Shown one piece after another: positions 9,875 through 19,548 of a DNA stretch of 64,000 bases. This stretch comes from Actibacterium lipolyticum. GTDB taxonomy: Bacteria > Pseudomonadota > Alphaproteobacteria > Rhodobacterales > Rhodobacteraceae. The notes beneath the pieces are model-generated. The model worked only from the letters and a program-made list of their open reading frames with translations, searched no databases and was not told the DNA's origin. The number at the start of each line of letters is the position of its first letter. Position 1 is the stretch's first letter. The position numbers and the translations under genes were made by a program. The stretch is from the NCBI RefSeq assembly GCF_900184935.1, contig NZ_FXYE01000001.1, forward strand, positions 558,001 to 622,000, in the 5' to 3' direction.

Positions 9875-9903
9875 TTGACTCAGTCTGATGATCTCCTTAG
9901 CTA
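9875..9903 (+). promoter_or_regulatory. Predicted promoter of groES-groEL
   Basis: TTGACT at 9875-9880 and TAGCTA at 9898-9903 are 17 bp apart and place the transcription start next to the CIRCE repeat. The -10 element is a weak match. Confidence 0.5.
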
Positions 9904-9910
9904 TCGCTCG

Positions 9911-9937
9911 TTAGCACTCGATGGGAGTGAGTGCTAA
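9911..9937 (+). promoter_or_regulatory. CIRCE operator (HrcA site) upstream of groES
   Basis: TTAGCACTC, 9 bp, GAGTGCTAA is an exact match to the CIRCE consensus with the canonical spacer. HrcA binds this element and represses chaperonin genes at normal temperature. It lies 34 bp before the groES start. No hrcA gene is in this window. Confidence 0.97.
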
Positions 9938-9971
9938 TACCCGAACAACCTTGAACGAAGGAGCGTTCCAC

Positions 9972-10259
9972 ATGGCATTTACTCCGCTTCACGACCGAGT
10001 TCTGGTCGAGCGCGTTGAATCCGACGAAAAAACCGCCGGCGGCCTGATCATCCCTGAAAGCGCAAAAGAGAAACCTGCTGAAGGTATCGTTATTGCTGTT
10101 GGCGCTGGCGCCAAGGATGAAGACGGTGACCGCATTTCCATGGACGTTAAAGAGGGTGACAAGATCCTCTTCGGCAAATGGTCCGGCACAGAAGTCACGG
10201 TCGACGGCAAAGAGCTGCTGATCATGAAGGAAAGCGACATCATGGGCATTATCGCCTGA
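9972..10259 (+). CDS. groES: Co-chaperonin GroES
   Basis: The 95-residue heptameric lid of the GroEL chaperonin. The sequence has the family N-terminus [14 protein letters not shown], the mobile loop around [17 protein letters not shown] (about 18-34), and the C-terminal [16 protein letters not shown]. The start at 9972 follows GAAGGAG with normal spacing. Together with groEL 49 bp downstream it forms a bicistronic operon controlled by CIRCE. Cytoplasmic. Confidence 0.98.
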   Translation: MAFTPLHDRVLVERVESDEKTAGGLIIPESAKEKPAEGIVIAVGAGAKDEDGDRISMDVKEGDKILFGKWSGTEVTVDGKELLIMKESDIMGIIA

Positions 10260-10278
10260 TCGTTCGCTACCATCTTAA

Positions 10279-11949
<1,671 letters not shown>

Positions 11950-11970
11950 TCCTGACCTTCAGGTTTACGG

Positions 11971-11999
11971 AAAAGGGGGCCAATTCGGCCCCTTTTTCT
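11971..11999 (+). terminator. Rho-independent terminator of groES-groEL
   Basis: GGGGCC pairs with GGCCCC around a 5-nt loop, with A and T tracts on either side (AAAA before, TTTTT after). It lies 21 bp after groEL. Confidence 0.92.
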
Positions 12000-12137
12000 A
12001 TTTGAGGGTCTGAATTTTCCGTAGCGTCTGTTTGATTTTGCTTCTTTCGCACCAATCTAGCGCTTAACAATTAAGTAAATCTGCGAATCTGTATTTCTGA
12101 GTATGTGATGTACCGCGTAGGTATGGGGCCTGAACGA

Positions 12138-12650
12138 ATGCACTCCATCAACAAAGAAGCAATAAAAACGGACCTGCGGCCCGCAACAGAGAAAGATTGG
12201 CTTTCGATTTCTGTGCTTTTGGCAACCGTTTTTGATAGCCCCTACGAGGCGCGGCTGGTCGAAAAACTGCGCCGAGATGGCGACATGGCGATGGAACTTG
12301 TCGCTGTGGATGACGGTGGATGCTACGCCTATATCGCGTTTGCTAAGATGTTGGCCCCGCAAGGGGTTTGGTCGCTTTCGCCGGTTGCTGTGCAACAGGC
12401 GCGGCAGGGTAACGGGGTCGGTAGCGAGGTCATCCGCCAGTCACTGGACGAGGCGCGGCAAGCCGATGCAAATGCGGTGATCGTTCTGGGTGACCCTGAC
12501 TATTACGGTCGTTTTGGATTTTCACTACAGGCTGCGCAAAACTTGATGACGCCCTTCGCACAAAAGCTGACGATGCTGTATCCGATTGCGCCCGGCACAG
12601 GCGGAATGCGCGCGGCCGTCAGCTATCCTGCTGCGTTTTTTCAGGACTAA
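12138..12650 (+). CDS. GNAT-family N-acetyltransferase (YhbS-like)
   Basis: A 170-residue single-domain GNAT protein. It begins with the typical DLRPATEKDWLSI and has the acetyl-CoA motif region around LSPVAVQQARQGNGVGSEVI (about 88-107), followed by VIVLGDPDYYGRFGFS, the form seen in the YhbS subfamily. The acceptor is unknown. Several in-frame starts exist (12105, 12123, 12138); I chose 12138 because the family motif normally begins within the first 10-15 residues, but none has a strong SD. Confidence 0.85.
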   Translation: MHSINKEAIKTDLRPATEKDWLSISVLLATVFDSPYEARLVEKLRRDGDMAMELVAVDDGGCYAYIAFAKMLAPQGVWSLSPVAVQQARQGNGVGSEVIRQSLDEARQADANAVIVLGDPDYYGRFGFSLQAAQNLMTPFAQKLTMLYPIAPGTGGMRAAVSYPAAFFQD

Positions 12651-12707
12651 AGACGCGCTTTTGCCTTGATCTGCCGCAAGGCGGGCGACCTGATCGCGGC
12701 TAGAATA

Positions 12708-12728
12708 CCCCCTAGTTTATTTTGGGGG
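12708..12728 (+). promoter_or_regulatory. Hairpin covering the ribosome binding site of the 12736 gene
   Basis: CCCCC (12708-12712) can pair with GGGGG (12724-12728), and the G-tract is the only SD-like sequence 7 nt before the ATG at 12736. The A/T-rich loop is 11 nt. Sequestration is an inference. Confidence 0.35.
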
Positions 12729-12735
12729 CTTTATC

Positions 12736-13851
12736 ATGCACCGAATTCTTCTTTCTTTCGTTCTGGCGGTTATCGCAAGCGCCGCATTCGCCGATGACGA
12801 GGCATTTCTGAATTTTTCCGGGGATGTTTTTCAGGCTGGCTCTACGATCATTCACAATGAGGCAGGGGCCGATGATTTGTTCATGGCAGGTGAAAAAGTT
12901 CAAGTTTCCGCCGATGTGACAGGGTCTGCCCACACCATTGGGCGACGGGTCGAGATTGACGCCGAAGTTGGCGGCGACGTCTACGCCGCGGGGATGGATA
13001 TCGCGGTGGTTGGTGATGTCCGCGGGGATGCGACGCTGGCAGGGTACGATGTAGTCGTGTCGGGTGTCGCGGGCGACCTTCGTGTTTCGGGAAGTAAGAT
13101 TAGGCTGAACGGGCCCATCGGCGGCTACGCGTTGGTTGCAGGCGAAGACGTTCAGATCAACGCGCCGATCGCAGGTGACGTTAGTGTAACGGCGCAAGAC
13201 ATCGCTTTTGGTGATGATGCGGTCATCGGCGGTACGCTGACGCTGTACGAGAAAAAGATCGGACAGATGAACATCCCCGAAGGGCTTGTTCCCGCGGATC
13301 GGGTCACTCGGAAAGAGTTGACCGAATGGCAGAAAGACACCGAACGATACCGCAGTGTCAGCTTTGGCGGTATGGTGCGTAGCTTCCTGTTTGGCGTGGT
13401 GATTATCACCGCCTTGGCCGCGTTGATCGCGTCATTGGTGCCCGAGCATCTGGCAGCCATGCGTCGCCGTATTCTGGATGCGCCTTTCCGCACGCTGTGG
13501 TTTGGGTTCATCACGCAATCGGCGGTCGTTGGGTCGGCCATCCTTTTTGCGATGACCTTGGTTGGTATCGTGCTTAGCCCCGGCGCTATCATCCTTGCGC
13601 TGATCGGCGGGTTCGCGGGCTATATCATCGGCGTTTATGCCTTTGGGGTGGGGTTGATGCTGGCCATAGGGCGCGCGGAACCTGAAACCATCGCGCAGCG
13701 TGCACTTGCTGCAGGGGTGGGGGCATTGGTGGCGGGCCTGTTGGGGCTGGTGCCGTTGCTGGGCTGGATTTTCATTCTGGCGCTGACATTGGCTGGCGTG
13801 GGGGCAATCACGATCCGTGTGTTCCAGCCTCGTTTCTTTGCAGTGCCCTAG
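12736..13851 (+). CDS. Secreted adhesin/bactofilin-like repeat domain fused to membrane segments
   Basis: A 371-residue protein. Residues 1-19 are a signal peptide ending AAFA. Residues 20-175 form a run of short beta-rich repeats (AGEKVQVSADVTGSAHTIG, ...GGDVYAAGMDIAVVGDV..., ...RVSGSKIRLNGPIGGYALV...) like the polymer-forming bactofilin or DUF4097-type beta-helix domains. A charged linker (about 180-212) is followed by four hydrophobic segments (about 217-237, 258-277, 279-303 and 323-357). This suggests a beta-helical domain outside the inner membrane anchored by a C-terminal membrane bundle. Function unknown. The 3' end overlaps the convergent Nudix gene by 4 bp. Confidence 0.75.
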   Translation: MHRILLSFVLAVIASAAFADDEAFLNFSGDVFQAGSTIIHNEAGADDLFMAGEKVQVSADVTGSAHTIGRRVEIDAEVGGDVYAAGMDIAVVGDVRGDATLAGYDVVVSGVAGDLRVSGSKIRLNGPIGGYALVAGEDVQINAPIAGDVSVTAQDIAFGDDAVIGGTLTLYEKKIGQMNIPEGLVPADRVTRKELTEWQKDTERYRSVSFGGMVRSFLFGVVIITALAALIASLVPEHLAAMRRRILDAPFRTLWFGFITQSAVVGSAILFAMTLVGIVLSPGAIILALIGGFAGYIIGVYAFGVGLMLAIGRAEPETIAQRALAAGVGALVAGLLGLVPLLGWIFILALTLAGVGAITIRVFQPRFFAVP

Positions 13852-14300
13852 CGCACAATCCGTTCAAGCGGGTCATAGGCAGCCACCGGGTGGCTGCCGA
13901 AGGCCGCGTTGATCAGCCCGCCGGGCTTAAACCGGATACCTTGCAATTCGTCTTGGGTGAAGAAGCGACGGCGTGTCACGACCCGTTCGGGATCTTGCCA
14001 GCGTTCCTCAAGATCACCGGCGACAAGATCGCAGCGAAAGAAAAGCTCGACCTGATGAAAGCCTGATGGCGGGTCGTGAAATTCGTTGACCAGCCGCAGC
14101 TCGCCCACGGTGACGCGCAGGCCGGTTTCTTCGTGAACCTCTCGCATCAGATTTTCGGGCAAAGAGGTGCCCTTTTCCACGCCACCGCCCGGTGCGCACC
14201 ACAGATCGCTTTTCGGGTTGGCCCAAGCGTTGACCAGCAACAGGCGGTTGTCGCGCAGAATAAGCGCACGAACGGCAAGACGAGGCGGTGTGGCAGACAT
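13848..14300 (-). CDS. Nudix hydrolase
   Basis: A 150-residue Nudix protein that hydrolyses a nucleoside diphosphate derivative of unknown identity. The Nudix box is [18 protein letters not shown] followed by HEETGL (about 38-61). The first box glutamate is a threonine (Thr45), whereas the metal-binding REVHEE core (53-58) is intact, so activity is likely. It converges with the bactofilin-like gene (4-bp overlap) and is divergent from the lipase gene 78 bp away. Confidence 0.88.
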   Translation of the reverse strand: MSATPPRLAVRALILRDNRLLLVNAWANPKSDLWCAPGGGVEKGTSLPENLMREVHEETGLRVTVGELRLVNEFHDPPSGFHQVELFFRCDLVAGDLEERWQDPERVVTRRRFFTQDELQGIRFKPGGLINAAFGSHPVAAYDPLERIVR

Positions 14301-14378
14301 GGCTGCACCCTGACGAAAGTTTCAAGGTCAGGCAAGACAGACCTGCAAACGCGTCCAAGCGCGCCTTATGTTTGCAGC

Positions 14379-15098
14379 ATGCGCTTTGCTTTCGCCTTTC
14401 TGTTATCCCTGCTGCCTACGGTGGCAATGGCCGATTGTGTGGTCCTGTTGCACGGGCTTGCGCGGTCGGCCGGATCGTTCCTGATTATGGAGCAAGCGCT
14501 GAAAGCCGAAGGATATGAAACCGTCAGGGTGGGCTATCCTTCCACCGCACAACCGATAGAGAATCTTTCGAATGCTGCCGCTGCAGGGATGAACGCCTGC
14601 GACGCGAAGACGGTGCATTTCGTGACGCATTCGATGGGGGGCATCTTGTTGCGCCATTGGTTGGCAAGTCAGAAACCGGAAAGGTTAGGCCGCGTTGTGA
14701 TGCTTGGCCCGCCAAACAGCGGATCAGAGCTGGTGGATGATCTGGGCCATTTGGGCCTGTTCCAACGCATCAACGGGCCTGCCGGGCTGCAACTGAGCAC
14801 GGGGGAAGACAGCATTCCCAACCAGCTTGGAAAGGTGGAGTTTTCGCTGGGCGTCATCGCAGGTAGCGCGTCGTTAAACCCTGTCTATTCTTCGATGATC
14901 GACGGGCCAGACGATGGCAAGGTTTCGGTGTCTTCTACGAAGGTTGCCGGGATGACGGATCATATCACCTTGCCGGTGACGCATACGTTCATGATGAACA
15001 ACCCGCGCGTCATTGCGCAAACGCTGCATTTCCTAAAGCACGGCACCTTTCAAGAAGAGTTGAGCTATTATGATGCCGTAAAGGCGTTGGCCGACTGA
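14379..15098 (+). CDS. Exported alpha/beta hydrolase, lipase-like
   Basis: A 239-residue protein with a signal peptide (about residues 1-18, ending AMA). The mature part starts with [16 protein letters not shown], giving the HG oxyanion motif. The nucleophile elbow is THSMGG, followed by [12 protein letters not shown], the pattern of the PGAP1/LipA-like lipases annotated as alpha/beta hydrolases in proteobacteria. The late histidine is probably in [11 protein letters not shown]. It probably acts in the periplasm on acyl esters. The start at 14379 gives a clean signal peptide, although the SD is weak. Confidence 0.82.
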   Translation: MRFAFAFLLSLLPTVAMADCVVLLHGLARSAGSFLIMEQALKAEGYETVRVGYPSTAQPIENLSNAAAAGMNACDAKTVHFVTHSMGGILLRHWLASQKPERLGRVVMLGPPNSGSELVDDLGHLGLFQRINGPAGLQLSTGEDSIPNQLGKVEFSLGVIAGSASLNPVYSSMIDGPDDGKVSVSSTKVAGMTDHITLPVTHTFMMNNPRVIAQTLHFLKHGTFQEELSYYDAVKALAD

Positions 15099-15139
15099 CG
15101 CAGGCTTGCCTTCATCCCGCGGCCCTGCAACATCACACA

Positions 15140-15976
15140 ATGCGTTTGATCCTTTTAACCTGCCTGACCATGATCGCCTTTGCGGCGAATTCTGTGTTGA
15201 ACCGATTGGCCTTGGCGGACGGGGCGATGGGCCCGGCCAGTTTTGCGGCTATTCGCCTTGTCGCGGGGGCTGGTGTGTTGGTCGCGCTGTGCTTGGCGAC
15301 GCAAGGCGGCTTTTCATGGCGTGGTAAACATCGGATCTGGGGCACGCTTTCGCTGGCGCTCTATGTGGTGGGGTTTTCCTTTGCCTATGTCACGTTGCCG
15401 TCCGGCGTTGGGGCGCTGATGCTGTTTGGCGGCGTGCAGGTCACGATGTTCTCGGGCGCGGTGGTCTTGGGCGAGGATGTTCCGCCCAACCGCTGGCTTG
15501 GGGCAGGGGTGGCCTTTGCCGGGCTGGTCTGGCTGTTGTGGCCCGGTGGGGCTGCAGCGCCGTCTTTGGCGGGTTGCCTGTTGATGGGGGCCGCCGCGCT
15601 TGGCTGGGGTGTTTATTCTTTGCTGGGGCGCGGGGCTGATAACCCGCTTCAATCCACCGGGGCGAATTTCTTGTTGGCGGTGCCGTTGGGGCTGTTGATG
15701 TTTGCCATCTTGCCTGACACCGCAACGCCCAAGGGGATCGTTCTGGCGGCAATCTCGGGAGGTGTGACGTCGGGGTTGGGCTATGCGTTGTGGTACAGCA
15801 TCCTGCCGCAGCTGGGGGCAGCGCGGGCGGCTGTGGCGCAGTTAACCGTGCCGATCATCGCATTGGTCGGCGGCATGGCGTTCCTGAGCGAGGCACTGAG
15901 CCTGCGGTTCGCCATTGCCGCCGCGTTGGTTTTGAGCGGGGTCGTAATTTCCCTTAGGGGCGGGAAACGGGCCTAG
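15140..15976 (+). CDS. DMT-superfamily transporter, EamA family
   Basis: A 278-residue integral membrane protein with about ten hydrophobic segments arranged as two EamA repeats: an N-terminal one with FAAIRLVAGAGVLVAL, and a C-terminal one with YSILPQLGAARAAVAQLTVP, the usual signature in the second repeat. Members export amino acids or other metabolites; the substrate here is unknown. It lies 41 bp after the lipase gene on the same strand and converges on purK, whose stop is 9 bp away. Confidence 0.88.
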   Translation: MRLILLTCLTMIAFAANSVLNRLALADGAMGPASFAAIRLVAGAGVLVALCLATQGGFSWRGKHRIWGTLSLALYVVGFSFAYVTLPSGVGALMLFGGVQVTMFSGAVVLGEDVPPNRWLGAGVAFAGLVWLLWPGGAAAPSLAGCLLMGAAALGWGVYSLLGRGADNPLQSTGANFLLAVPLGLLMFAILPDTATPKGIVLAAISGGVTSGLGYALWYSILPQLGAARAAVAQLTVPIIALVGGMAFLSEALSLRFAIAAALVLSGVVISLRGGKRA

Positions 15977-15985
15977 TTCGCAGGC

Positions 15986-17062
15986 CTAGTTCGCAGGCCC
16001 GGTGCGCCGGTTCAGGTGGCCCATCTTGCGGCCCGCCTTAACCTCTGCCTTGCCGTAAAGGTGGATCGCGCTGTTCGGCTCTTTTGCGAATTCCGGCACC
16101 TGATCCACGTCGTCGCCAATCAGGTTCAGCATCTCAACGTCCGAATGGCGCTGACCATCGCCCAGCGGCCAACCCACGACGGCCCGGATGTGCTGTTCGA
16201 ATTGATCCACGACACACCCATTTTGCGTCCAGTGGCCAGAGTTGTGGACGCGGGGGGCGATCTCGTTCACGATCAGGCCGCCGGGTGTCACGAACAGTTC
16301 AACCCCCATCACACCGACGTACTCCAGCGCATTCAGGATTTTCGCCGCCAGCAGGACAGCATCCATACGCTGTGGTGATTTCAGGTTCGCGGGCACCGTC
16401 GTGGTGTGCAAGATACCGTCTTTGTGGACGTTTTCGCCGGGATCGTAGCACGAGATTTCGCCGTTCAGCCCGCGTGCGGCAATCACCGAAACTTCGTGGC
16501 TGAAGTTAACAAACCCCTCCAGAACACTCGGTGCCCCGGCCATAGAGGCGAAAGCGTCATCCGCATCAGCGTCTTGCATGATGCGGGCTTGGCCTTTGCC
16601 GTCATATCCAAACCGGCGCGTTTTCAGGATAGAGGGCGCACCGATCGTTGCCAGCGCGGCATCAAGGTCGGCGCGGGTTTCGACATTAGCGAAAGGGGCT
16701 GTTTGCAAGCCCAGATCGGCCAGAAAGTTCTTTTCGACCAGCCGGTCTTGCGAAACGCGCAGCGCCTCGCGGCCCGGCCGAATGGGGCGTAGCCCCTCTA
16801 GCAGATCAAGGGCCGAGGTTGGGATATTCTCAAACTCGTAGGTGATAACATCCACCGCTTCGGCAAACGCGCGAAGGGCTGCTTCGTCATCATAGCTGGC
16901 GGTCGTCACGCGATGCGCAACTTGCCCGGCGGGCGGTTCAGCACCCGGTTCAAAGATGTGGCAGATAAACCCAAGGCGGGATGCGGCAACAGACAGCATG
17001 CGGCCAAGTTGCCCGCCGCCCAAGATTCCGATTACGGCACCGGGGGCCAAAACATCAGTCAT
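15986..17062 (-). CDS. purK: 5-(carboxyamino)imidazole ribonucleotide synthase
   Basis: The ATP-grasp enzyme that makes N5-CAIR from AIR, bicarbonate and ATP in purine synthesis; 358 residues. The N-terminal [16 protein letters not shown] is the PurK signature. The ATP-grasp core follows, with [14 protein letters not shown] and [25 protein letters not shown] near the metal site. The start [12 protein letters not shown] at 17062 overlaps the end of purE by 8 bp, so the two are translationally coupled; a neighbouring ATG at 17065 is equally possible. Confidence 0.96.
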   Translation of the reverse strand: MTDVLAPGAVIGILGGGQLGRMLSVAASRLGFICHIFEPGAEPPAGQVAHRVTTASYDDEAALRAFAEAVDVITYEFENIPTSALDLLEGLRPIRPGREALRVSQDRLVEKNFLADLGLQTAPFANVETRADLDAALATIGAPSILKTRRFGYDGKGQARIMQDADADDAFASMAGAPSVLEGFVNFSHEVSVIAARGLNGEISCYDPGENVHKDGILHTTTVPANLKSPQRMDAVLLAAKILNALEYVGVMGVELFVTPGGLIVNEIAPRVHNSGHWTQNGCVVDQFEQHIRAVVGWPLGDGQRHSDVEMLNLIGDDVDQVPEFAKEPNSAIHLYGKAEVKAGRKMGHLNRRTGPAN

Positions 17063-17543
17063 CATAAGGCTCATCGGGGATAGAGGCGGAAAGGGTCGCG
17101 CGCCAATCATCCAGACGCTTGGCAAGTTCGCTGTCGCCAATGGCCAGAATTCCGGCGGCCATCAGTCCGGCGTTCGCCGCGCCTGCTGCGCCAATCGCCA
17201 TGGTGGCAACGGGAAAACCCTTGGGCATCTGCACGATGGAATAAAGGCTGTCGACACCCGAAAGCGCCTTTGTCTGAACCGGCACACCAACCACAGGCAC
17301 GCGCGTCTTGGACGCCATCATCCCCGGCAGGTGCGCAGCACCGCCAGCACCGGCGATGATAACCTGCAACCCACGGTCAGCGGCGGTTTTGCCATAGTCC
17401 CACAGCCGATCGGGCGTGCGGTGCGCCGAGACGATCTTGGCCTCATAGGCCACACCCAGTTCATCCAGAATATCGGCGGCAAGTTTCATGGTTGGCCAAT
17501 CCGATTGGCTCCCCATAATAATGCCCACTTTTACGTCCGTCAT
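17055..17543 (-). CDS. purE: 5-(carboxyamino)imidazole ribonucleotide mutase
   Basis: PurE converts N5-CAIR to CAIR. The 162-residue class I protein has [11 protein letters not shown] (about 10-20), the active-site [13 protein letters not shown] (about 39-51), and [11 protein letters not shown]. The start at 17543 follows GGAAGAGGG. It forms the purE-purK pair by an 8-bp overlap and is the first gene of that operon. Confidence 0.97.
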   Translation of the reverse strand: MTDVKVGIIMGSQSDWPTMKLAADILDELGVAYEAKIVSAHRTPDRLWDYGKTAADRGLQVIIAGAGGAAHLPGMMASKTRVPVVGVPVQTKALSGVDSLYSIVQMPKGFPVATMAIGAAGAANAGLMAAGILAIGDSELAKRLDDWRATLSASIPDEPYDD

Positions 17544-17589
17544 AGCGCCCTCTTCCAATGAGAGGCGGCACTATAGCGGGATCAAGTCG

Positions 17590-17811
17590 TTACGCAATAA
17601 TGTCTGGCATCAGCTGGTCTTCAATCGCGGCAATGCGATCTTTCAGCGTCAATTTTTGCTTCTTCAGCCGCCGCACCGTGAATTGATCCGCCGATGGACC
17701 GCGTTCGACCAATGCGTTGATCGCATCGTCAAGGTCGCGGTGCTCGCGTTTAAGAACCTCCAGCTTTACGCGGAGGACTTCTTCACTGTTCATTTCGTTT
17801 GCGATGTTCAT
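17590..17811 (-). CDS. DUF465 (YdcH-like) small coiled-coil protein
   Basis: A 73-residue protein matching DUF465: EEVLRVKLEVLKREHRDLDD, then RRLKKQKLTLKDRIAAIEDQ. It is predicted to be almost entirely alpha-helical, probably a coiled-coil dimer. The role of the family is unknown. The start at 17811 is preferred over 17793 because AGGT lies just upstream, but either is possible. It lies upstream of purE on the same strand. Confidence 0.82.
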   Translation of the reverse strand: MNIANEMNSEEVLRVKLEVLKREHRDLDDAINALVERGPSADQFTVRRLKKQKLTLKDRIAAIEDQLMPDIIA

Positions 17812-17887
17812 ACCTGTCCGGGTGGTTTGTCTGCCTTGGGCCAGAGTTTGCAACATAACGAATTTAACCGCTTCGGGGAAGGGTGCC

Positions 17888-17916
17888 CTTGTTACGGGCG
17901 ACTATTCTGCCCATAT
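17888..17916 (+). promoter_or_regulatory. Candidate RpoH (sigma-32) promoter of hsp20
   Basis: CTTGTTA at 17888-17894 and CCCATAT at 17910-17916 are 15 bp apart, close to the heat-shock sigma factor consensus CTTGAAA / CCCATNT. It lies 67 bp before the hsp20 start. Confidence 0.6.
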
Positions 17917-17982
17917 CTTTAGCAGGCCGCCGAAAACCGGGGTCGTAAAACCAATCAGGTCGCTTCATCAAGGACTTGCAGT

Positions 17983-18396
17983 ATGACAAAACTATCCCTC
18001 GGCTCGCATCCCTATCTTTTAGGGTTTGAACAGCTTGAACGCCTTTTGGAACGGAACGCAAAATCCGGCAACGAAGGCTATCCGCCATTCAACATCGAAC
18101 AAACAAGCGAGCGGAGTTACCGCATCACCTTGGCCGTCGCGGGGTTTCGCGACGAAGACCTTTCTATCACCGTTGAAGAACGCCAACTTATGATCCGAGG
18201 CGGTCAGGCCGAAGACGACGCAGAGCGTTTGTTTCTGCATCGGGGAATTGCTGGTCGGCAATTCCAACGCTCTTTTGTGCTGGCCGACGGCGTAGAGGTG
18301 GCAGGTGCGACATTGGAAAACGGTTTGCTTCATGTGGATCTGGAACGGGCCGCACACGACAAAGTGGTTCAAACGATTCAGATCAAACGCGCGTAA
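17983..18396 (+). CDS. Small heat shock protein, Hsp20/IbpA type
   Basis: A 137-residue alpha-crystallin-domain chaperone that holds unfolding proteins. The domain runs from about residue 36 (PPFNIEQTSERSYRITLAVA) to the end, with GFRDEDLSITVEERQLMIRG and the C-terminal ATLENGLLHVDLER. This matches the IbpA/B-like class A of alphaproteobacteria. The SD AAGGA precedes the ATG. The DUF1150 gene follows 19 bp downstream, a pairing common in this class. A heat-shock promoter candidate is upstream, and there is no CIRCE. Confidence 0.93.
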   Translation: MTKLSLGSHPYLLGFEQLERLLERNAKSGNEGYPPFNIEQTSERSYRITLAVAGFRDEDLSITVEERQLMIRGGQAEDDAERLFLHRGIAGRQFQRSFVLADGVEVAGATLENGLLHVDLERAAHDKVVQTIQIKRA

Positions 18397-18415
18397 TCAG
18401 TAAGAGGGGATAAAG

Positions 18416-18643
18416 ATGAATACCGAATACGAAATTTTGCCCAAAGCCGACGATAACATCGTGTATGTCCGCCGCGTTGCAGTGGCTGATCTGCCCGAAG
18501 ATGTTCAGGAACAGGCAGAGGGTGCCGAACAGCTTTACGCTGTGCACAACGCTGATGGCGAACGGTTGGCGCTTGTCAAAGACCGGAACCTTGCCTTCAT
18601 TCTGGCCCGCCAGAACGACCTAGCACCAGTGAACGTCCACTGA
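18416..18643 (+). CDS. DUF1150 family protein
   Basis: A 75-residue protein of the alphaproteobacterial DUF1150 family, with core IVYVRRVAVADLPEDVQEQA followed by YAVHNADGERLALVKDRN and FILARQNDLAPVNVH. It has no known function. It follows an hsp20 gene by 19 bp, with a good SD (AGAGGGG). The recurring linkage to hsp20 suggests a heat-shock accessory role, which is inference only. The stop overlaps the phzF start (TGATG). Confidence 0.9.
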   Translation: MNTEYEILPKADDNIVYVRRVAVADLPEDVQEQAEGAEQLYAVHNADGERLALVKDRNLAFILARQNDLAPVNVH

Positions 18644-19527
18644 TGCCCGCCTTTGCCTTCGACTGGGTCGATGCCTTCACCGATCAGCCCTTCGGCGGCA
18701 ATGGTTGTGCCGTGTTTCATGATGCGGCGACACTGGATGAAGAAACATGCACCGCGATCGTGCGTGAAACCAGCCTTTCGGAATGTACGTTTCTTGGCCC
18801 GTCTGACGTGGCTGATATCAGGGTGCGCTATTTTCTGGCCAGCCGGGAAATCCCGTTTGCGGGCCACCCGACAATTGCGACCGTTGCGTCGATGATTGAA
18901 CGCGGCATGGTGCCGGGTGACACGCTTTCCTTAGAAACACTGGCCGGTGTGATCTCGGTCGAGATCCGCCGCGGGCAGGGCGCGCCGGAAATCATCATGA
19001 CGCAGAATGCCCCCGAATTCGGCAAGCCCGTTCGCGCGGCATTGGTCGCAGAGGCCATGGGGCTGAAGCCCGCTGACATTATCGCGCCGCCCCAAATGGT
19101 TTCGACGGGGCTTGAGTTTTGCATTGCTTTGCTAAGCGGGCACGATGCACTGCGGCGTGCGAAATTGAACCCAGAGGGTTTCAAACACTTCCAAAACGTC
19201 GTTGCTGGCCCCGACACCGAAGTGATGGAGCCATTCCTTGTCACGCTGTCTGGTGCGACGGATGCAGGTGACACGTTTTCGCGGATGCTAATGGTGCCAC
19301 CAGCTCCACCTGAAGACCCGTTCACAGGATCGGCCACTGGCTGCATGGCGGCGTATCTTTGGCACAACGGATTGATCGACACCCCAAAATTTACCGCCCA
19401 GCAGGGCCACTGGATGGGTCGGCCGGGTCAAGCCAAGGTCGAGGTTCTGGGTCCGCGCGATGCGATCTTGGGCGTGCGCGTTGCAGGGCAGGGAAGGGTG
19501 CTGATGCGGGGCGAGATCCTGCTATAG
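18643..19527 (+). CDS. PhzF family isomerase/epimerase-like protein
   Basis: A 294-residue protein with the diaminopimelate-epimerase-like fold. The N-terminus DWVDAFTDQPFGGNGCAVF and ETSLSECTFL (Glu47 in the position of the PhzF catalytic glutamate) are typical, as are IPFAGHPTIA and EDPFTGSATGCMAAYLW. PhzF itself isomerises a phenazine precursor, but most family members have unknown substrates, and no phenazine genes are nearby. Its ATG overlaps the DUF1150 stop by one base, so it is in the hsp20 transcript. Confidence 0.92.
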   Translation: MPAFAFDWVDAFTDQPFGGNGCAVFHDAATLDEETCTAIVRETSLSECTFLGPSDVADIRVRYFLASREIPFAGHPTIATVASMIERGMVPGDTLSLETLAGVISVEIRRGQGAPEIIMTQNAPEFGKPVRAALVAEAMGLKPADIIAPPQMVSTGLEFCIALLSGHDALRRAKLNPEGFKHFQNVVAGPDTEVMEPFLVTLSGATDAGDTFSRMLMVPPAPPEDPFTGSATGCMAAYLWHNGLIDTPKFTAQQGHWMGRPGQAKVEVLGPRDAILGVRVAGQGRVLMRGEILL

Positions 19528-19548
19528 GCCCCGCACCGCAATGGTTTC

